From Amylostereum areolatum (taxonomy: Eukaryota > Basidiomycota > Agaricomycetes > Russulales > Stereaceae), in NCBI GenBank assembly GCA_012932865.1, contig SAXG01000032.1, positions 1 through 64,000 on the forward strand: a DNA stretch of 64,000 nucleotides. The letters are read 5' to 3'. A program made the translations under genes and the position numbers. Below the pieces are notes generated by a model that was not told the DNA's origin, did no database searches, and saw nothing but the letters and a program-made list of their open reading frames with translations. Shown here piece after piece: positions 34,722 through 45,621 of this stretch. Within the stretch, counting starts at the first letter, position 1, and each line of letters begins with the position of its first letter.

Positions 34722-37700
34722 ATGTCCGATCCTCCTAGACTGCATTTCTCACCCTCACACCCTTCCTTCAAGCGCTCTTTCGAGCAGTTCGACTATCTCG
34801 ACGACTCGTCGGATCTCACATCCAACTCGGGTGGCGAGGCTGGACCCAGCAACCGCGACCGAAACAAACGACACAGGACCGGTAGTGTCTCGTCGGGAAC
34901 GCAGAGAAACCTTGGTATATTCGAGCCTTTCGACGCCCCGCAGAGCGGGAGCGCAGGACCTTCCACCCGCATCATGGACGAACCCATTCCGACGCTCCCG
35001 ATGCCTTCCGCGCTCGAGGACAGCGTCTGGGATATCCCCGCCTTGCAACACGACGTTCACATGGACGACAACATGACTCCAACGCACGAGGACACGGGGC
35101 CCATGGCAGGAGAACAGTTCCGCCTTTCGATGGAGCGCTTCAACGCGTTCGACTCGCAAATTCAACCCCTTCGTCCGATGTCTTCCCGTCGGACTTCCAG
35201 TCCCCCGCCCACACTCCCACCGCTCTCCTTGCCCTCCCCCAACCTTGAACCTACCCAGCTACCCTCCATGAACGTGTTACCGCCACCTCTCCCACCCCCA
35301 CCCCCACGACCCATATCCATCCAACCCTCGCTTGAAATGCCCAACATCGACCTATCTTTCGATGACTTCCACTCCCTTATGAGCGTGTTCGAGTCTCCTC
35401 TACCCGCCGACCCTCTCGAGCAACATCCGCAGTCGTCCTGGAGACCGCCGCCGAGGCCATGGCAGGCGCCGGTTCAACAGCACCCATTTAGCCATCGTGA
35501 AAGCGAGCACCTCCGTCGGCATCGCACTTCCCGCTCTAGATCACCCACGTTTAGCGCCCAAAGGGACCCATGGTACGCACGCCGTATTGCGACCGACGGC
35601 GCGCGAAACCGCTATGGACGCGATCTGAGCCCGCCCGACCTGGATGCTTACCCTCGTACGTCTTTGTATGCCTATCCGTAATCAGCGCTGATTCTGCTCA
35701 CAGCGCTCACGCAGGAGCCGTTGGCGTTCAACTATCCGGGTCTCGACCTTTACTCCGGTACCTACGAGGATCCTCGCGAGGCGAACGCTCCGCGTCCTTA
35801 CTCATCCTCACCACTTTATCCCCCGTACAGTCGCGGACGTCGCGCCCGCGATGATCCTCCCCGTATTCCCCGCCCGCGCTTCCCCTCCGCCATTCGTTCC
35901 AACTCCCTTGTGTCCGAGAACGCTTCGGAACTTAGACGAAGCCTCGCCCGGTCGGAGTCGTTAGGCCTTTCGCGCCTCGAGACCGAGGTTCCGCGGCCAA
36001 CTCTATTTCACCCCCGAAGTCCGAGTCCCTTGTTCACCATGGACGAGAGCCACCTCTTTGACGGGGAAGTGCCCTCGATGGACCTTGACGTTCCGTTCTC
36101 AAGCCAGGCGGCGGCTCTGTTTGCCTCGCGGTCAAACTCACCTCCGCCTCCTACCGCTCAGGAGCTGCGCTTTCGCCGGGAGGTGCGTGCAAACGCCCCA
36201 CGACTTCCTCAAGTGTTTGCGCCTTCACCTCCCCCTTCTGGCGATCGTATGGATGATAACGCGCCTATCCGGCGCTTTCTTGGTGGATCAACGTTATGGC
36301 GCACTCACGAAGAGGCTAGACTATCAATGGAACGAGAGTCGTGGACGACGTCGCGACCGCATCCGTCCGCAGACCTGCGAAGGCGGGCCACGACGCGGGA
36401 GGCTACTGCGCAAAGTACACGCACTTCCATCCCGTCATCCGTACCCCGCGCAAGGCAAACTGCACGACCTCCTCCAACTATGTCTCGCAACGCCGTCAAC
36501 GTCCCGCATGACCGCCACCATATGGATGTGAATGCTTTCCATGAGGGTCCTTTCCGCTCGTCGATCGAGCGTCAGATCGAGATCAATCGCCTTCAATCGC
36601 GTATTGAACATCTGCAAGCCGGCTTGGGAACGGAAGCGCCGCGCGGGTCCTCTCCGCAACTACCACCACCACCGCCTCCTCCTCCTCCATCAATTCCGCC
36701 GGTCCAAATCGACTGGGAACCTCTTGATCCATGGGAGGGGATAAACTCTACACAGATTCCAGAACGCCCTGAACCCTCCGCGATCTTCCGGGAAACTCTC
36801 ACCAGGCAGGTAAATGCGAGCACAAGGACGCGGTCCCGTTTTGCATGGGACGGTCCTGTCAACCGTGAATCTCGTCACATCCGCAACAACACTACGGATG
36901 TCACCCGCGACGACGACGCGAGCGGCGATCCCGCCATGCACAGACATCTACAAAGTACGGTTGGACGTCGGTCCACGACCACATCTCCTTGGATCCTGCC
37001 AAGGGCACCGAGTGGTCCAGAAGACTTCACCAGAATTCGCGACACCATCGCCATGCTTCGCAGTGAATCTCGGGATCTCAGGCGAGACTTCGATGTCAAT
37101 GCTTACCCACAGCCGGAAGAACGCAGAACGTCGAGACCACCGCACTGGGGCGAGATGGAAGCGACGGACGTGTCCAACAGACCAGCGTCGATACGGAGAC
37201 GTTTCCCGACGCGCGTCCCAGGGCCAGGTCTGGGAGAGACACCGTCTGGGACGGAGTCCATCCCAGCCGTCGCGTCGTCCGAGGTCGGCGTCAGTGTCCC
37301 GACTTCATACGGCCGCGACGCGGTCGGGTCAAACGGGTACGACTCGAGCTGACATGTCGGTGGAACGCTACATTGCTCTCCGTCCTGGAGGCCTCGGCGG
37401 CCGGAGGGCTCGACTCGGGCGCAATCTGGCTGACTTCATAGTCGGTTCTTTCCATCTTCCTTATAGAGTTGTCGTGGCTCACGGACGGAACGTATATAGC
37501 GCGACGAAGAGTTTGATAGTTCGTATGAGAGCTTGCTCTCGCTTGCGGCGACGCTGGGCGACGCCAAGCCACGGAGCACACCCGAGGACGTCATCAAGTC
37601 TCTACCCAAGGGTCAATACAAGGACTGGAAGCATGCAGACAGCGACACCCGGTGCCCAATCTGCTTGGACGATGTGAGTGCTATCTGTGGCTCGTTTCCT

Positions 37701-38109
37701 ATGAACATGTCTGACCGGCTGGCGCACGACATGCACAGTACGCAGAGGACGACGCCCTCCTCAGGGTCCCTCAGTGCAATCATTGGTTGCACCAGGGCTG
37801 TCTCGAAGTGCGTCGAATCCTCTCAGTATGTTTCGGAAATGACCTGATATGCGTCTCCTCCAGCAATGGCTTCATGGCGCTACTACCTGCCCTGTATGCC
37901 GCGGGCGCGTTGGTGGTCAGAACCGGACGCGTTCCGCGCGGCGGGCCCGCGCTCACCCCCATACACATACAACAACACACATCGCTAGACCCAATGGCCC
38001 CAGTACAAGTGCAGCCGGGCCCAGTGGTGCTACTCACCCGCCACAAGACGAGGAGGAGGACAGCAGTGAGGATGATATCGGATTCTCCGGATTTTTCTGG
38101 GGCTGGTAA
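34722..38109 (+). CDS. RING-H2 finger protein with long disordered N-terminus, probable E3 ubiquitin ligase
   Basis: It probably recruits an E2 enzyme through its C-terminal RING and uses the long tail for substrates. About 900 residues of low-complexity Pro/Ser/Arg-rich sequence come first, with polyproline runs (LPPPLPPPPPRPIS and a second run near 36.67 kb). The conserved part begins RPGGLGGRRARLGRNLADF. It continues across an intron to RDEEFDSSYESLLSLAATLG and TPEDVIKSLPKGQY. The RING is split by two introns: TRCPICLDD, YAEDDALLRVPQCNHWLH, QWLHGATTCPVCRGR (C3H2C3). The end is acidic, then GFSGFFWGW. The first intron is at 35.66-35.70 kb. Near 37.2-37.35 kb the frame changes. A 52-nt intron at 37215-37266 (GTCCCA...CCCAG) restores it, though its donor is weak. 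The start ATG is at 34722. Confidence 0.82.
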
Positions 38110-38705
38110 GTAAGCGAGGACGGTTTCTTTCTCTTGACATCTTGCACATCGTGATCTACCGTCGTCTATGTTTTCTGTGTAACTAACTGTAATCCGGCAT
38201 CTCATCTTCACGTTCGTTCGTAGACTGGTAGGAATAACTCGATTCTGAAGTCGGACCTCTTGTATCATATCATGATGTTCATATTTTATTGTGTTTTCAC
38301 GCTCACCCGGCTGCATGGTATGAGGTGGAATCTGTTCCTTCGGCCGTGGCCCATGCAGCTGCGTTCGGGCACAGCAAAGGTCCGTTCTTCACGTTGTTTT
38401 CCATCGGGATTGTCGAATTCTGACTCGGGCTGCTGGGCGTTCACAAGATAGCCGTCCACTGGCCTTTTTGAAAGTTAAAGCCTGCTCATAAACTAGAACG
38501 AGCTCCTGATTCGTCGGATCCTCCAGCGAACACTGCTCCGACTTCCATCCATCCGCAAGCTGACTATCCTCCGACCATGCTCGGAACGCCCGTATCGATA
38601 CGTCCAGCTTCCCCGCGAAACTCGGAGTTGGTATATAAGACTGGGATCAACTCTTTCCGCTCCTTCGAACGTTCATCACACTCACGCATCCATACTTATA
38701 GTGTC
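38110..38705. other. intergenic, SDR3 promoter region
   Basis: This 596-bp gap holds the RING gene's 3' end and the SDR3 promoter (TATA at 38632). No other feature was recognised. Confidence 0.5.
38632..38638 (+). promoter_or_regulatory. TATA box of SDR3
   Basis: TATATAA within GGTATATAAGAC lies 74 bp before the SDR3 start codon. Position and sequence are typical of strongly transcribed fungal genes. Confidence 0.6.
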
Positions 38706-40029
38706 ATGTCTACCTCTTCGCAATCCTCCGCGTCCAAGGGCGTCGCGCTCGTCACAGGCGCTGCCCAGGGAATCGGGCGCGCTGTTGCTCTTCGTCTTGC
38801 CTCCGACGGATTCGACGTGGCAGTCAACGACATTGCTCCTAGCCGGGAAAAGCTGAAGGCGGTAGTGGATGAGATAACCAAGAAGGGGAGGAAGGGGCAT
38901 TTGGTGGTTGCGGATGTGTCGAAGGAGACCGAGGTGGAGGCGATGGTGAAAGAGGTGGTGGACGTTCTTGGAAGTCTCGATGTGGTGCGTTCTTCGTCTC
39001 GCCCGGCCTGCCTCAGAGCTGGACTAACACGGGGAGCAGATGGTGGCCAACGCGGGTATTTCCATCATGAAGCCTATCATTGACAGTACGTGGGCAGTTA
39101 CTCTGTGAGGGAGGGGCGTCTAAGCTGGCATGCGTCCTTTCGTCGAACAGCATCCGCGGAGGAGCTCGATCGTATCCTTGCCGTTAACCTCCGTGGCACC
39201 TTCCTATGTTACAAGTACGCGGGGAAACAGATGATTGCGCAAGGACATGGAGGAAGAATCATAGGTGCGTTCTTGTTCTTTTCTACGGGCCTACATGCTT
39301 GCTCACTTTGTATATGCAGGAGCTTGCTCTGGGACAGGAAAGAAAGGTTGGCTTGGTGCAAAATCCTGGGCAGAGCATGGGTGACCCTTTCTCTAGGCCA
39401 AGCGGCGTTGAGCGCGTACTCTGCGAGCAAGTTTGGTATCCGAGCGATCACGCAGTGTGCAGGTGCGTTGTCATCCGTTATCCCTCTCACTTCTGCCTTC
39501 TGAAGTCCAATGCTCGACCCTTGCTTTAGCCATGGAGATGGGGAGAAACGGGATAACCGTGAATGCTTATGCGCCAGGACCGGTCAAAACTCAGATGTGT
39601 AAATCGCCCTCGCGTACCACTCCTCCACCGAAGCTCACTCTCTCGTTCGTATAGGGAATGACTTGGAGGTTGTCATCGGCGGGCCTCCAGGCGCGCTTGA
39701 AGAGGAAGTAAGCCCATTCCTTTTGTATTCCTAATTCCGATGGAGCACGGAGGTCTGACCGTTATGACGACTGGCAGCTAAACAAGACTTGCGCTGTCGG
39801 CTATGTTGCGGTTCCGGATGATGTTGCGGCACTTGCGTCCTTCTTTGCATCAAAGGAGGCGCACCTCATCACTGGTTTGTGTATCCCATCCTCTATACGT
39901 GTCTTATCACGCTCACCATATCTTCTTCCTAGGTCAATGTGTACGTGTTCTGAGTGGACGTCGCACTCACGGGACCTATACTAACGGTTTGCACAGGTCA
40001 ACATCGACGGTGGACGGGAGTTTGACTAA
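38706..40029 (+). CDS. short-chain dehydrogenase/reductase, paralog SDR3 (intact)
   Basis: This classical SDR has the same exon plan as SDR2. Motifs are VTGAAQGIGRAVALRLASDG (cofactor loop), VNDIAPS, MVANAGISI, YSASK (YxxxK) after a splice near 39.40 kb, ITVNAYAPGPVKTQM, and the end VNIDGGREFD with stop at 40027-40029. The helix before the C-terminal strand is more diverged than in SDR2/SDR4 (LNKTCAVGYVAVPDDVAALA instead of a PVGR-type motif). This suggests a different substrate or quaternary contact (inference). The 8-nt microexon at 39933-39940 is preserved. All introns are GT-AG and join in frame. A TATA box lies 74 bp upstream. It faces SDR4 across the pheromone-like ORF. Confidence 0.9.
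39933..39940 (+). other. 8-nt microexon of SDR3
   Basis: GTCAATGT lies between TTCCTAG and GTACGTG. It encodes the QC of the ITG-QC-VNIDGG stretch and keeps frame. Confidence 0.75.
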
Positions 40030-40225
40030 AAGCTTCCAAGATGTAAATTACACGGAAGCGGACTGGACGAAACAATGTACCTATGCAGTGGACAGACGTT
40101 CCTCGATGAAACGGGTTAAACAATAGGAAGGGGGCTCACGATGCGGATCGTCAAGCTCCAATGCTTAGGCTCCCAAGATCTGACTTGTTTTCTGTAGGAT
40201 TTCGGCTCGGTACCTGAGACATTGC

Positions 40226-40474
40226 TCAACTCAACAAAGCGGCGTAAAGGTCGCCGCCGTGGCTGATGGGGCGGTCACTCCCATTTCCGCCATACCTGGA
40301 AAGGGGAGGTTGAGGATCCATCGGCGGGGGATGCGAGAATACGCTTTCCAATTGTTCGTCGACGTCGGCATGTTCCTCTTCGACAAACTGCGATGAGACA
40401 CCTTATTATCATCAGTGCCGACGCGACCCGCGCCCATCGTAGACTAGGATCGCAGCACCTGGGGCGTGCGACAT
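40226..40474 (-). CDS. possible small two-exon gene, unknown
   Basis: A 162-nt exon at 40226-40387 reads VEEEHADVDEQLESVFSHPP and ends GGDLYAALLS plus stop. It directly follows a good acceptor (CATCGCAG). An ATG at 40472-40474 followed by nine codons and a GTCTAC donor would join it in frame through a 57-nt intron, giving 63 residues. I know no such protein, and the donor is weak. Its start lies beside the TATA box that drives the pheromone-like ORF in the other direction. It could be chance. Confidence 0.25.
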
Positions 40475-40481
40475 GGAAAAG

Positions 40482-40489
40482 TATAAAAA
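40482..40489 (+). promoter_or_regulatory. TATA box of the pheromone-like ORF
   Basis: TATAAAAA in the context AAGTATAAAAAGG lies 93 bp before the ATG at 40575, a strong match to the consensus. Confidence 0.6.
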
Positions 40490-40574
40490 GGGTGCCTTCC
40501 TGTCCTCCAACTTTCAGCACCTCGCTACTCAATTTCGTCTCTTGCATCCGCATCTCCAACCTTTTTCCACATCA

Positions 40575-40706
40575 ATGGACGCCTTCAACACTATTCTCTC
40601 TTACTTCGCCGCATCCCCCGAACAGGACGTGCGCTCCGTTGGCAATGTTCCCGTCGACGCCGAGACCACCCCCGGCGGTGGTAGCACTGGATGCATCGTC
40701 GTCTAA
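40575..40706 (+). CDS. candidate mating pheromone precursor (CaaX peptide, 43 aa)
   Basis: This 43-residue ORF starts MDAFNTILSYF and ends GGGSTGCIVV. The C-terminus is a CaaX box (Cys-Ile-Val-Val), the signal for farnesylation, removal of the last three residues and carboxymethylation in fungal lipopeptide pheromones. Agaricomycete pheromone and pheromone-like precursors are typically 40-70 residues long, begin MD(A/S)F, and have a Gly/Ser-rich tail before the CaaX box. All of these are present. The processing site is uncertain; DVR-SVG or PVDAE-TTP are possibilities. A strong TATA box sits 93 bp upstream. No STE3-type receptor gene is visible in the window, so this is more likely a non-mating-type pheromone-like gene than part of a B locus. 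A chance ORF cannot be fully excluded at this length. Confidence 0.65.
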   Translation: MDAFNTILSYFAASPEQDVRSVGNVPVDAETTPGGGSTGCIVV

Positions 40707-41210
40707 GCATCCTACGCATGGCTCCCTTGGGTCAATCGTACGTGCGGCCTTCTCCGCGCTTTATGTATGGCTGATATCCCTGGCAGGTATATCGACGTGG
40801 GAGATATCTTTATTTCGTTTTTTATTCACGGTGAAGGGGCGAAGCTGGGGAGGGTCAGTGGGAGCTGGAGGGGCGAAGTCCATATGGTTCAAGGGTGTTT
40901 GTGTTGTTTGTTCATAGCCTGCTAGATGCGAAGGGCGCGAGTTCGTGGAATGGCATGGCTCATATTTGATATCGCGATACGTTTGAATGAGAGCACGCGG
41001 TTTCTCAAAGCTTACAGTAGTATCGAGTATTGATTTACAGTAAGACGATTCGTCGAGAAGCTTTGAATGCCAAGGGCACGCAGTTTCTTCGAGGGTTTAC
41101 TACTTGCTTTACAGTGAGACGCTTCATCGCTTGAGACGCAACTATGTGCCACTCGGCGGGATGTACGAGCATGCACAGCCTAAGTCCGACATACTATTCC
41201 TCTCGCTTGA
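40707..41210. repeat. gene-free gap with imperfect direct repeat
   Basis: Two related stretches, about 40991-41060 and 41076-41140, share GCACGC(G/A)GTTTCT at the front and TTTACAGT(A/G)AGACG with TTC(G/A)TCG at the back. Together they form an imperfect direct repeat with a period near 85 bp. Otherwise I see nothing in this gap between the pheromone-like ORF and the end of SDR4. Confidence 0.5.
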
Positions 41211-42534
41211 TCAATCGAAATGGACACCTCCGTCGATGCATACCTGTGAAATCTTCAGTATAGCAAGCCACAATACGAAGAACATATGCCTCACGCTCTG
41301 ACCTGCGGGGTATCAGCTTGACCGTCTCTAGTTCATTGAATATATATTGTGGACTTACCGGTGATAAAACTCGCTTCGGGAGAGGCGAGGTAAGATACTA
41401 AACTCGCAACATCCTGCGACGTCCCAAGACGTCCGATGGCCGATGCAGTCTCGAGCTATATAACGAAGAGGATTAAATAAATTAGCAGTCGTATATATGA
41501 AAGAACAGCCAGATCTGACCGTCTTGACGAGCGTCCCGGATCCGATGGCCGGCGCGAGAGCATTGTCCATTGTTGTCACTGATACAAGCATCATTTGTAG
41601 TGAAATTTACGCTGTTGGACGTCGAGGGTAGAAATCCTCACCCATCGTCGTATCTACAAGGCCTGGAGAGTATGCGTTGACAGTAATGCCGTACTTTCCG
41701 AGCTCGATCGCTGGAACATCATGATCATTAATGAGTCTGTGACAGAAAGGCTTTCAGCTTGTCAGATCTCACCTGCGCTCTGAGTCAAACCTCTCACGGC
41801 AAACTTGGTCGTGGTGTAGGTGAAAAGGAAGTCGAACCCTAAGCACAAGAATAGATAGCGCCTGTAGATGGGCCACCATTCGGTCTGTTACAAGTCAAAT
41901 TACTTACCCTTTTTCCCCGCGAGAGAAGAGGCGCCTTCGACGAAAAAGTCAAAAGATAACTTCAAACAACATCAACGTGCGTTCACGAGTATCTTACCAA
42001 TGATTCTCCCCCCTTTACCCTGCGCAATCATCTGTTTCGCAGCATGCTTATAGCAGAGCATGGTACCGCGCACGTTGACGCTCAGTAAGCGATCGATGTC
42101 TTCGACCTTTGCTGCAAAGTTGGGAGTGTGGGGTTCGGATATTTTTTGACATCCACGGGACCACATACCTTCTGTCACGCGGTCCACAACAACGAGTCCG
42201 GCATTAGCCACCATCTATAGGTCGTTGCGCGTCCTGATGAGCACCCATCTCCAAAGTAGCAAACGCTTAGACTCACTACATCCAGACTCCCAAGCTCTGT
42301 CACCACACCGCTCACCATCTCCTCTACATCCTTTTCGATAGAGATGTCCCCAAGCACCACACAGGAGCGGCGTCCCAGACTCTGGATTTCCTTGCTGACA
42401 CTGAATGCCTCTTCATTGCCAGGAAGATCGTTCACCGCGACGTCGAATCCATCTTGGGCAAGGCGCAGCGAAATGTTGCGGCCGATTCCACGGGCGGCAC
42501 CAGTGACGAGAGCGACTCCTTTGCGAGATAGCAT
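41211..42534 (-). CDS. short-chain dehydrogenase/reductase, paralog SDR4 (intact)
   Basis: This classical SDR has the shared exon plan. The start MLSRKGVALVTGAARGIGR is followed by VAVNDLPGNEE, LGSLDV, MVANAGLVVVDRVTE, KVEDIDRLLSVNVRGTMLCY, GASSLAGKK, YTTTKFAVRGLTQSA (YxxxK), ITVNAYSPGLVDTTM, AIGRLGTSQDVASLVSYLA and ITGQS, and the C-terminus is VCIDGGVHFD. Exon 1 is 42277-42534 and the last exon ends at the stop 41211-41213. The 8-nt microexon is at 41295-41302. All joins are in frame with no defect. The active-site motif is YTTTK rather than YSA(T/S)K, still YxxxK. It is transcribed toward SDR3. Confidence 0.9.
41295..41302 (-). other. 8-nt microexon of SDR4
   Basis: GTCAGAGC lies between CCGCAG and GTGAGG. 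It encodes the QS of the ITG-QS-VCIDGG stretch. Confidence 0.75.
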
Positions 42535-43396
42535 TGGCTCGGGAAACGACGAGTCCGGAGATTTACGAAGGAACGAGGCTCCGGTCCTTCGAGCTGTGTG
42601 TGAGTGCGTTATATTCCATCCTGGAGCTGGCGCCTACAGCGACGATAAGGATAATTGATACTGATCCGTGAATATCCCGAGACGCAGGCTGCACAGTGCT
42701 GGAAGATGACATTCGGACAATGGGGTACTAATGGAAGGATGACGCCGGCCCACTGCGGCGGGAGAAGCATCGTGTTAGCATCGTGGATTCGGTCCGCGAC
42801 AAAGGCACGTTGTACGGGGAGAATTTACTTTAATGAGCATACATCCATCATCTTTGAAGGTGTATGTCTGTGTATGTGTTGTGGGGGCGTATGTGCGGGT
42901 CAGCGACTCGGTCAAAGCATGGCAAACAACACATCATCTTGATCTTGCATCGAGTTACTTGAACCCACATCTCGTCCAAAGTCCTAGCGATGGACTTTGG
43001 AACTAGATATCACCTGGGATACAGGGCGATTGAAATGTCCGTCACATGGATTTGAGGGGAAGTTACAAAGTGGGAACTTGAAGGGGGACCTACGGCCCGG
43101 GGTATGTATGCGCCCGGCCGGGAATCGTCAGGAACGGCCACTAGTACTCGTTTGTATATGGATTCAAATAGTTGTAGTGTTCATTGACCTTTTGCAAATG
43201 AACCAATCTGACTGTACTTGCTTCATGAAATGATCCGTGTTCGCCGACACTGCCCAAATCCTCCGGCATGAACAACTGCGAACGAGCAAGGTTGAAGCTG
43301 AAGGCCGCGGCCGGCCGCGCTTTTCGAGTAAGTATATTATTGTTAGGATTTGGTAAGTAAGTGTCGAGACCTTCTACGATTACCCACAATGTATCG
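42535..43396. other. intergenic, SDR4 upstream region
   Basis: These 862 bp contain no ORF with family features. A GC-rich palindromic patch (GCGGCCGGCCGC) is near 43308-43319. No TATA box is obvious upstream of SDR4. Confidence 0.45.
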
Positions 43397-43789
43397 TCAA
43401 GCATCTTCCTCTAGATCTCTCCTGTAGCCATTTACATAAGAGGTTTGCAATGCATCTTTCGATCCTCTGATGTAGATGGACGATCCCGATTGTTGAGTAC
43501 GCACCTTGGGAAAGTTGAAGTTGAAGTTCACCAATGACTCATGAGTGTACGCGAGTCCACTGATCAGGGATACATGAGTGAGCACGACAACGCTAAAAAT
43601 GCATACCCAAGCTGGGCGAAGATGGGAATGAGTGAAGCCGAGTCTACGCCACCCAAAGTGACGAGAGCTTTGGATGAGTGGAGAACTGTCTGATCCAGAC
43701 GATCGACTTAGCGTCAACAAAGGTACGACGGAAAGACACAACGTACGGTCAAGAGTCAAGACGTTTGCACTGGTGACGATGGGTGTCAT

Positions 43790-44130
43790 GCTGTCACCGT
43801 CGTGTTGCTTGCATCCAACATCGCTAAAATGTGCATGAGCACGCTGTTGACAAAAGTAGAAGATGAAAGTCCCGAAAAAAGGGGCAAAGGTGTTTTGGAG
43901 CTGCGTGTTCAGTGAGTCCAAAATACCGCTGACGGTGCTGTTGTCGGTCCTGACAGGCCTGTAGGGCATGATCCTCCACGGGGACGGCAGAAATGAAGGT
44001 ACCGAGCACGAGGGTGGTAAAGGTGCCCGCTACTGTATCCAAGTCGTGTGGTTTCCACTTGTAGGTTTTCCACCTCGCCTTCGTTGCGACCAAGTTCAAT
44101 AACACTGCGATGCATCGGTCCTTGGAGCCC
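43790..44130 (-). pseudogene. possible relic of the small secreted protein gene at 45.6 kb
   Basis: The minus strand reads GTFTTLVLGTFISAVPVEDH, which looks like the end of a signal peptide. In another frame it then reads STVSGILDSLNTQLQNTFAP. The intact gene at 45622-46348 has AFGTFAAAAPISADVKG and ISVASILTDVNTQLTPVVGQ at the same spacing. No start codon or full signal peptide precedes it, the two pieces are in different frames, and later exons are not recognisable. I read it as a decayed duplicate, with modest confidence because the similarity rests on about 30 residues. Confidence 0.35.
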
Positions 44131-45621
44131 CAGCACTGGGACCGGAGATGAACACGAGGCTTAGTGTTGCCAGCGGCGTGCAAGGAAAAGGGTCTGCAGA
44201 ATGACGCACGACGCTGTATCATTGTACAACGGAGGGGTAAAATAGTACCATTTTTGAAGAGTATTTTTGGCGGTACTAGGGAACGAACTTTTGTATCTTG
44301 GGATCTTCCAGGTGCAGGCTGAGAAGGCCTTGGCCCTTTTAGAAACCCAGTTGAACGGCAACCAAGGGAGAATCCCACCTGTTCCAGTCATCGTATCCAC
44401 AGCTAACGATGCCCCAGACGGTAAGCGTTTAGGAGCGGTGGGAACATTGGAGCGCGCGGTGCGCTCGAGGTCCTCGCCGTCCGAGTATGTGCCTGGAAAT
44501 ATGGTGCTCTGAATTCGTAACGACTCATTCGTTCGTTGGGGTTGATTGAACAAGTTTAAAACATTCTCCTGACATAAAGCAAGGAGCCGTGGCTGAGCAC
44601 GAGCGCTGATTGTGGAGGCATGACGAAAAATTTCAAGGAGGGCCTTCCAGCGGCGGCAACTTGGGCCTCACGAGGGTATTGTAACACTGAGCCGAAGCGT
44701 GTTCGAATCGTTGTAGACAGTAGGGGGGCCTAGTTCGCCTAGCGTTAGTACTCAGTTAGTCCTTCGAGAAATTTGAGGGGTTTCCGGGATTCCCGGAACG
44801 CGGCGTAAGTAGCATTCGAGCCCCAACCTTCTGGTTGCTATCGTTCGAAGAACTTGGTCCCGATTCGGGGTGCCCTTTCAAGAGGAGCGGGACCGACGCT
44901 CAAGCAGATGGCTGAGGCGGAAGTGGACGTTTCATTCATGTCCGCCGGTGAGATCTGAACGTGAACTGCAACCGCATTTGACTTAGTCACAACCCAAGGG
45001 AATTTTTCATGATCGGAGGTATTACACGATGAAGTACAAACACGTACTATTTACGGCGTGGGCTCTAGCATTGAAGCTTGAATCAGAAGAGCGAGTGAGC
45101 GGTCCGCGGGTTACTGAGAACGTCTGTGCTGAAGGGAAGAGGCAAGGCGGAAATCGTGCCCGTCGCGAGTCTGACAGGAATCGCGACTCGAAAATTGTGG
45201 CTCACCTGCCGTTCCATTATACTGGCATCCAATCAAATAATTCCAATCAGCTGCAGACTTCGAAGGCATTCGAAGCCGCCGGCCAGCGGCGAGCCCTTCC
45301 AGTGGAAGGTTATGAACGACGAAACAAATTTCCCTCAGGGGCAAGACCACGTATGTAATAGTACCGCGGAGCTCTTGAGCCCACACCACGGTCCAGCGCC
45401 CAACTTCCCCTATCATTGACTCCTTGCACCGACACTTAGACAAGGTTAAAAAATTCAGTGCGATGTATGCCTGCTCAGTTCACGCAAGGAGTCCCCGAGA
45501 ATCAAATCCAATTAGACGTGTAGGCAAGCTGGATCGTAATGGTATGGAAGTTCAAACATGGGAAATCTGGGCGCGTCGTAAGAAACGGTTTCCGATCTAC
45601 AAGAGAAGGCGACTCACGAAC
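44131..45621. other. intergenic, about 1.5 kb
   Basis: No convincing gene. The minus ORF at 44161-44553 has no family features. I checked the sequences resembling tRNA boxes near 44.6-44.95 kb and they do not fold. Confidence 0.4.

Noticed and set aside
37215..37352. frameshift in the RING-H2 gene
   Set aside because: A 52-nt GT-AG intron at 37215-37266 restores the frame. I kept only a note on its weak donor.
44580..44960. tRNA-like A-box and B-box matches (TGGCTGAG, GTTCGAATC)
   Set aside because: The boxes are not at tRNA spacing and no acceptor or anticodon stems form around them.
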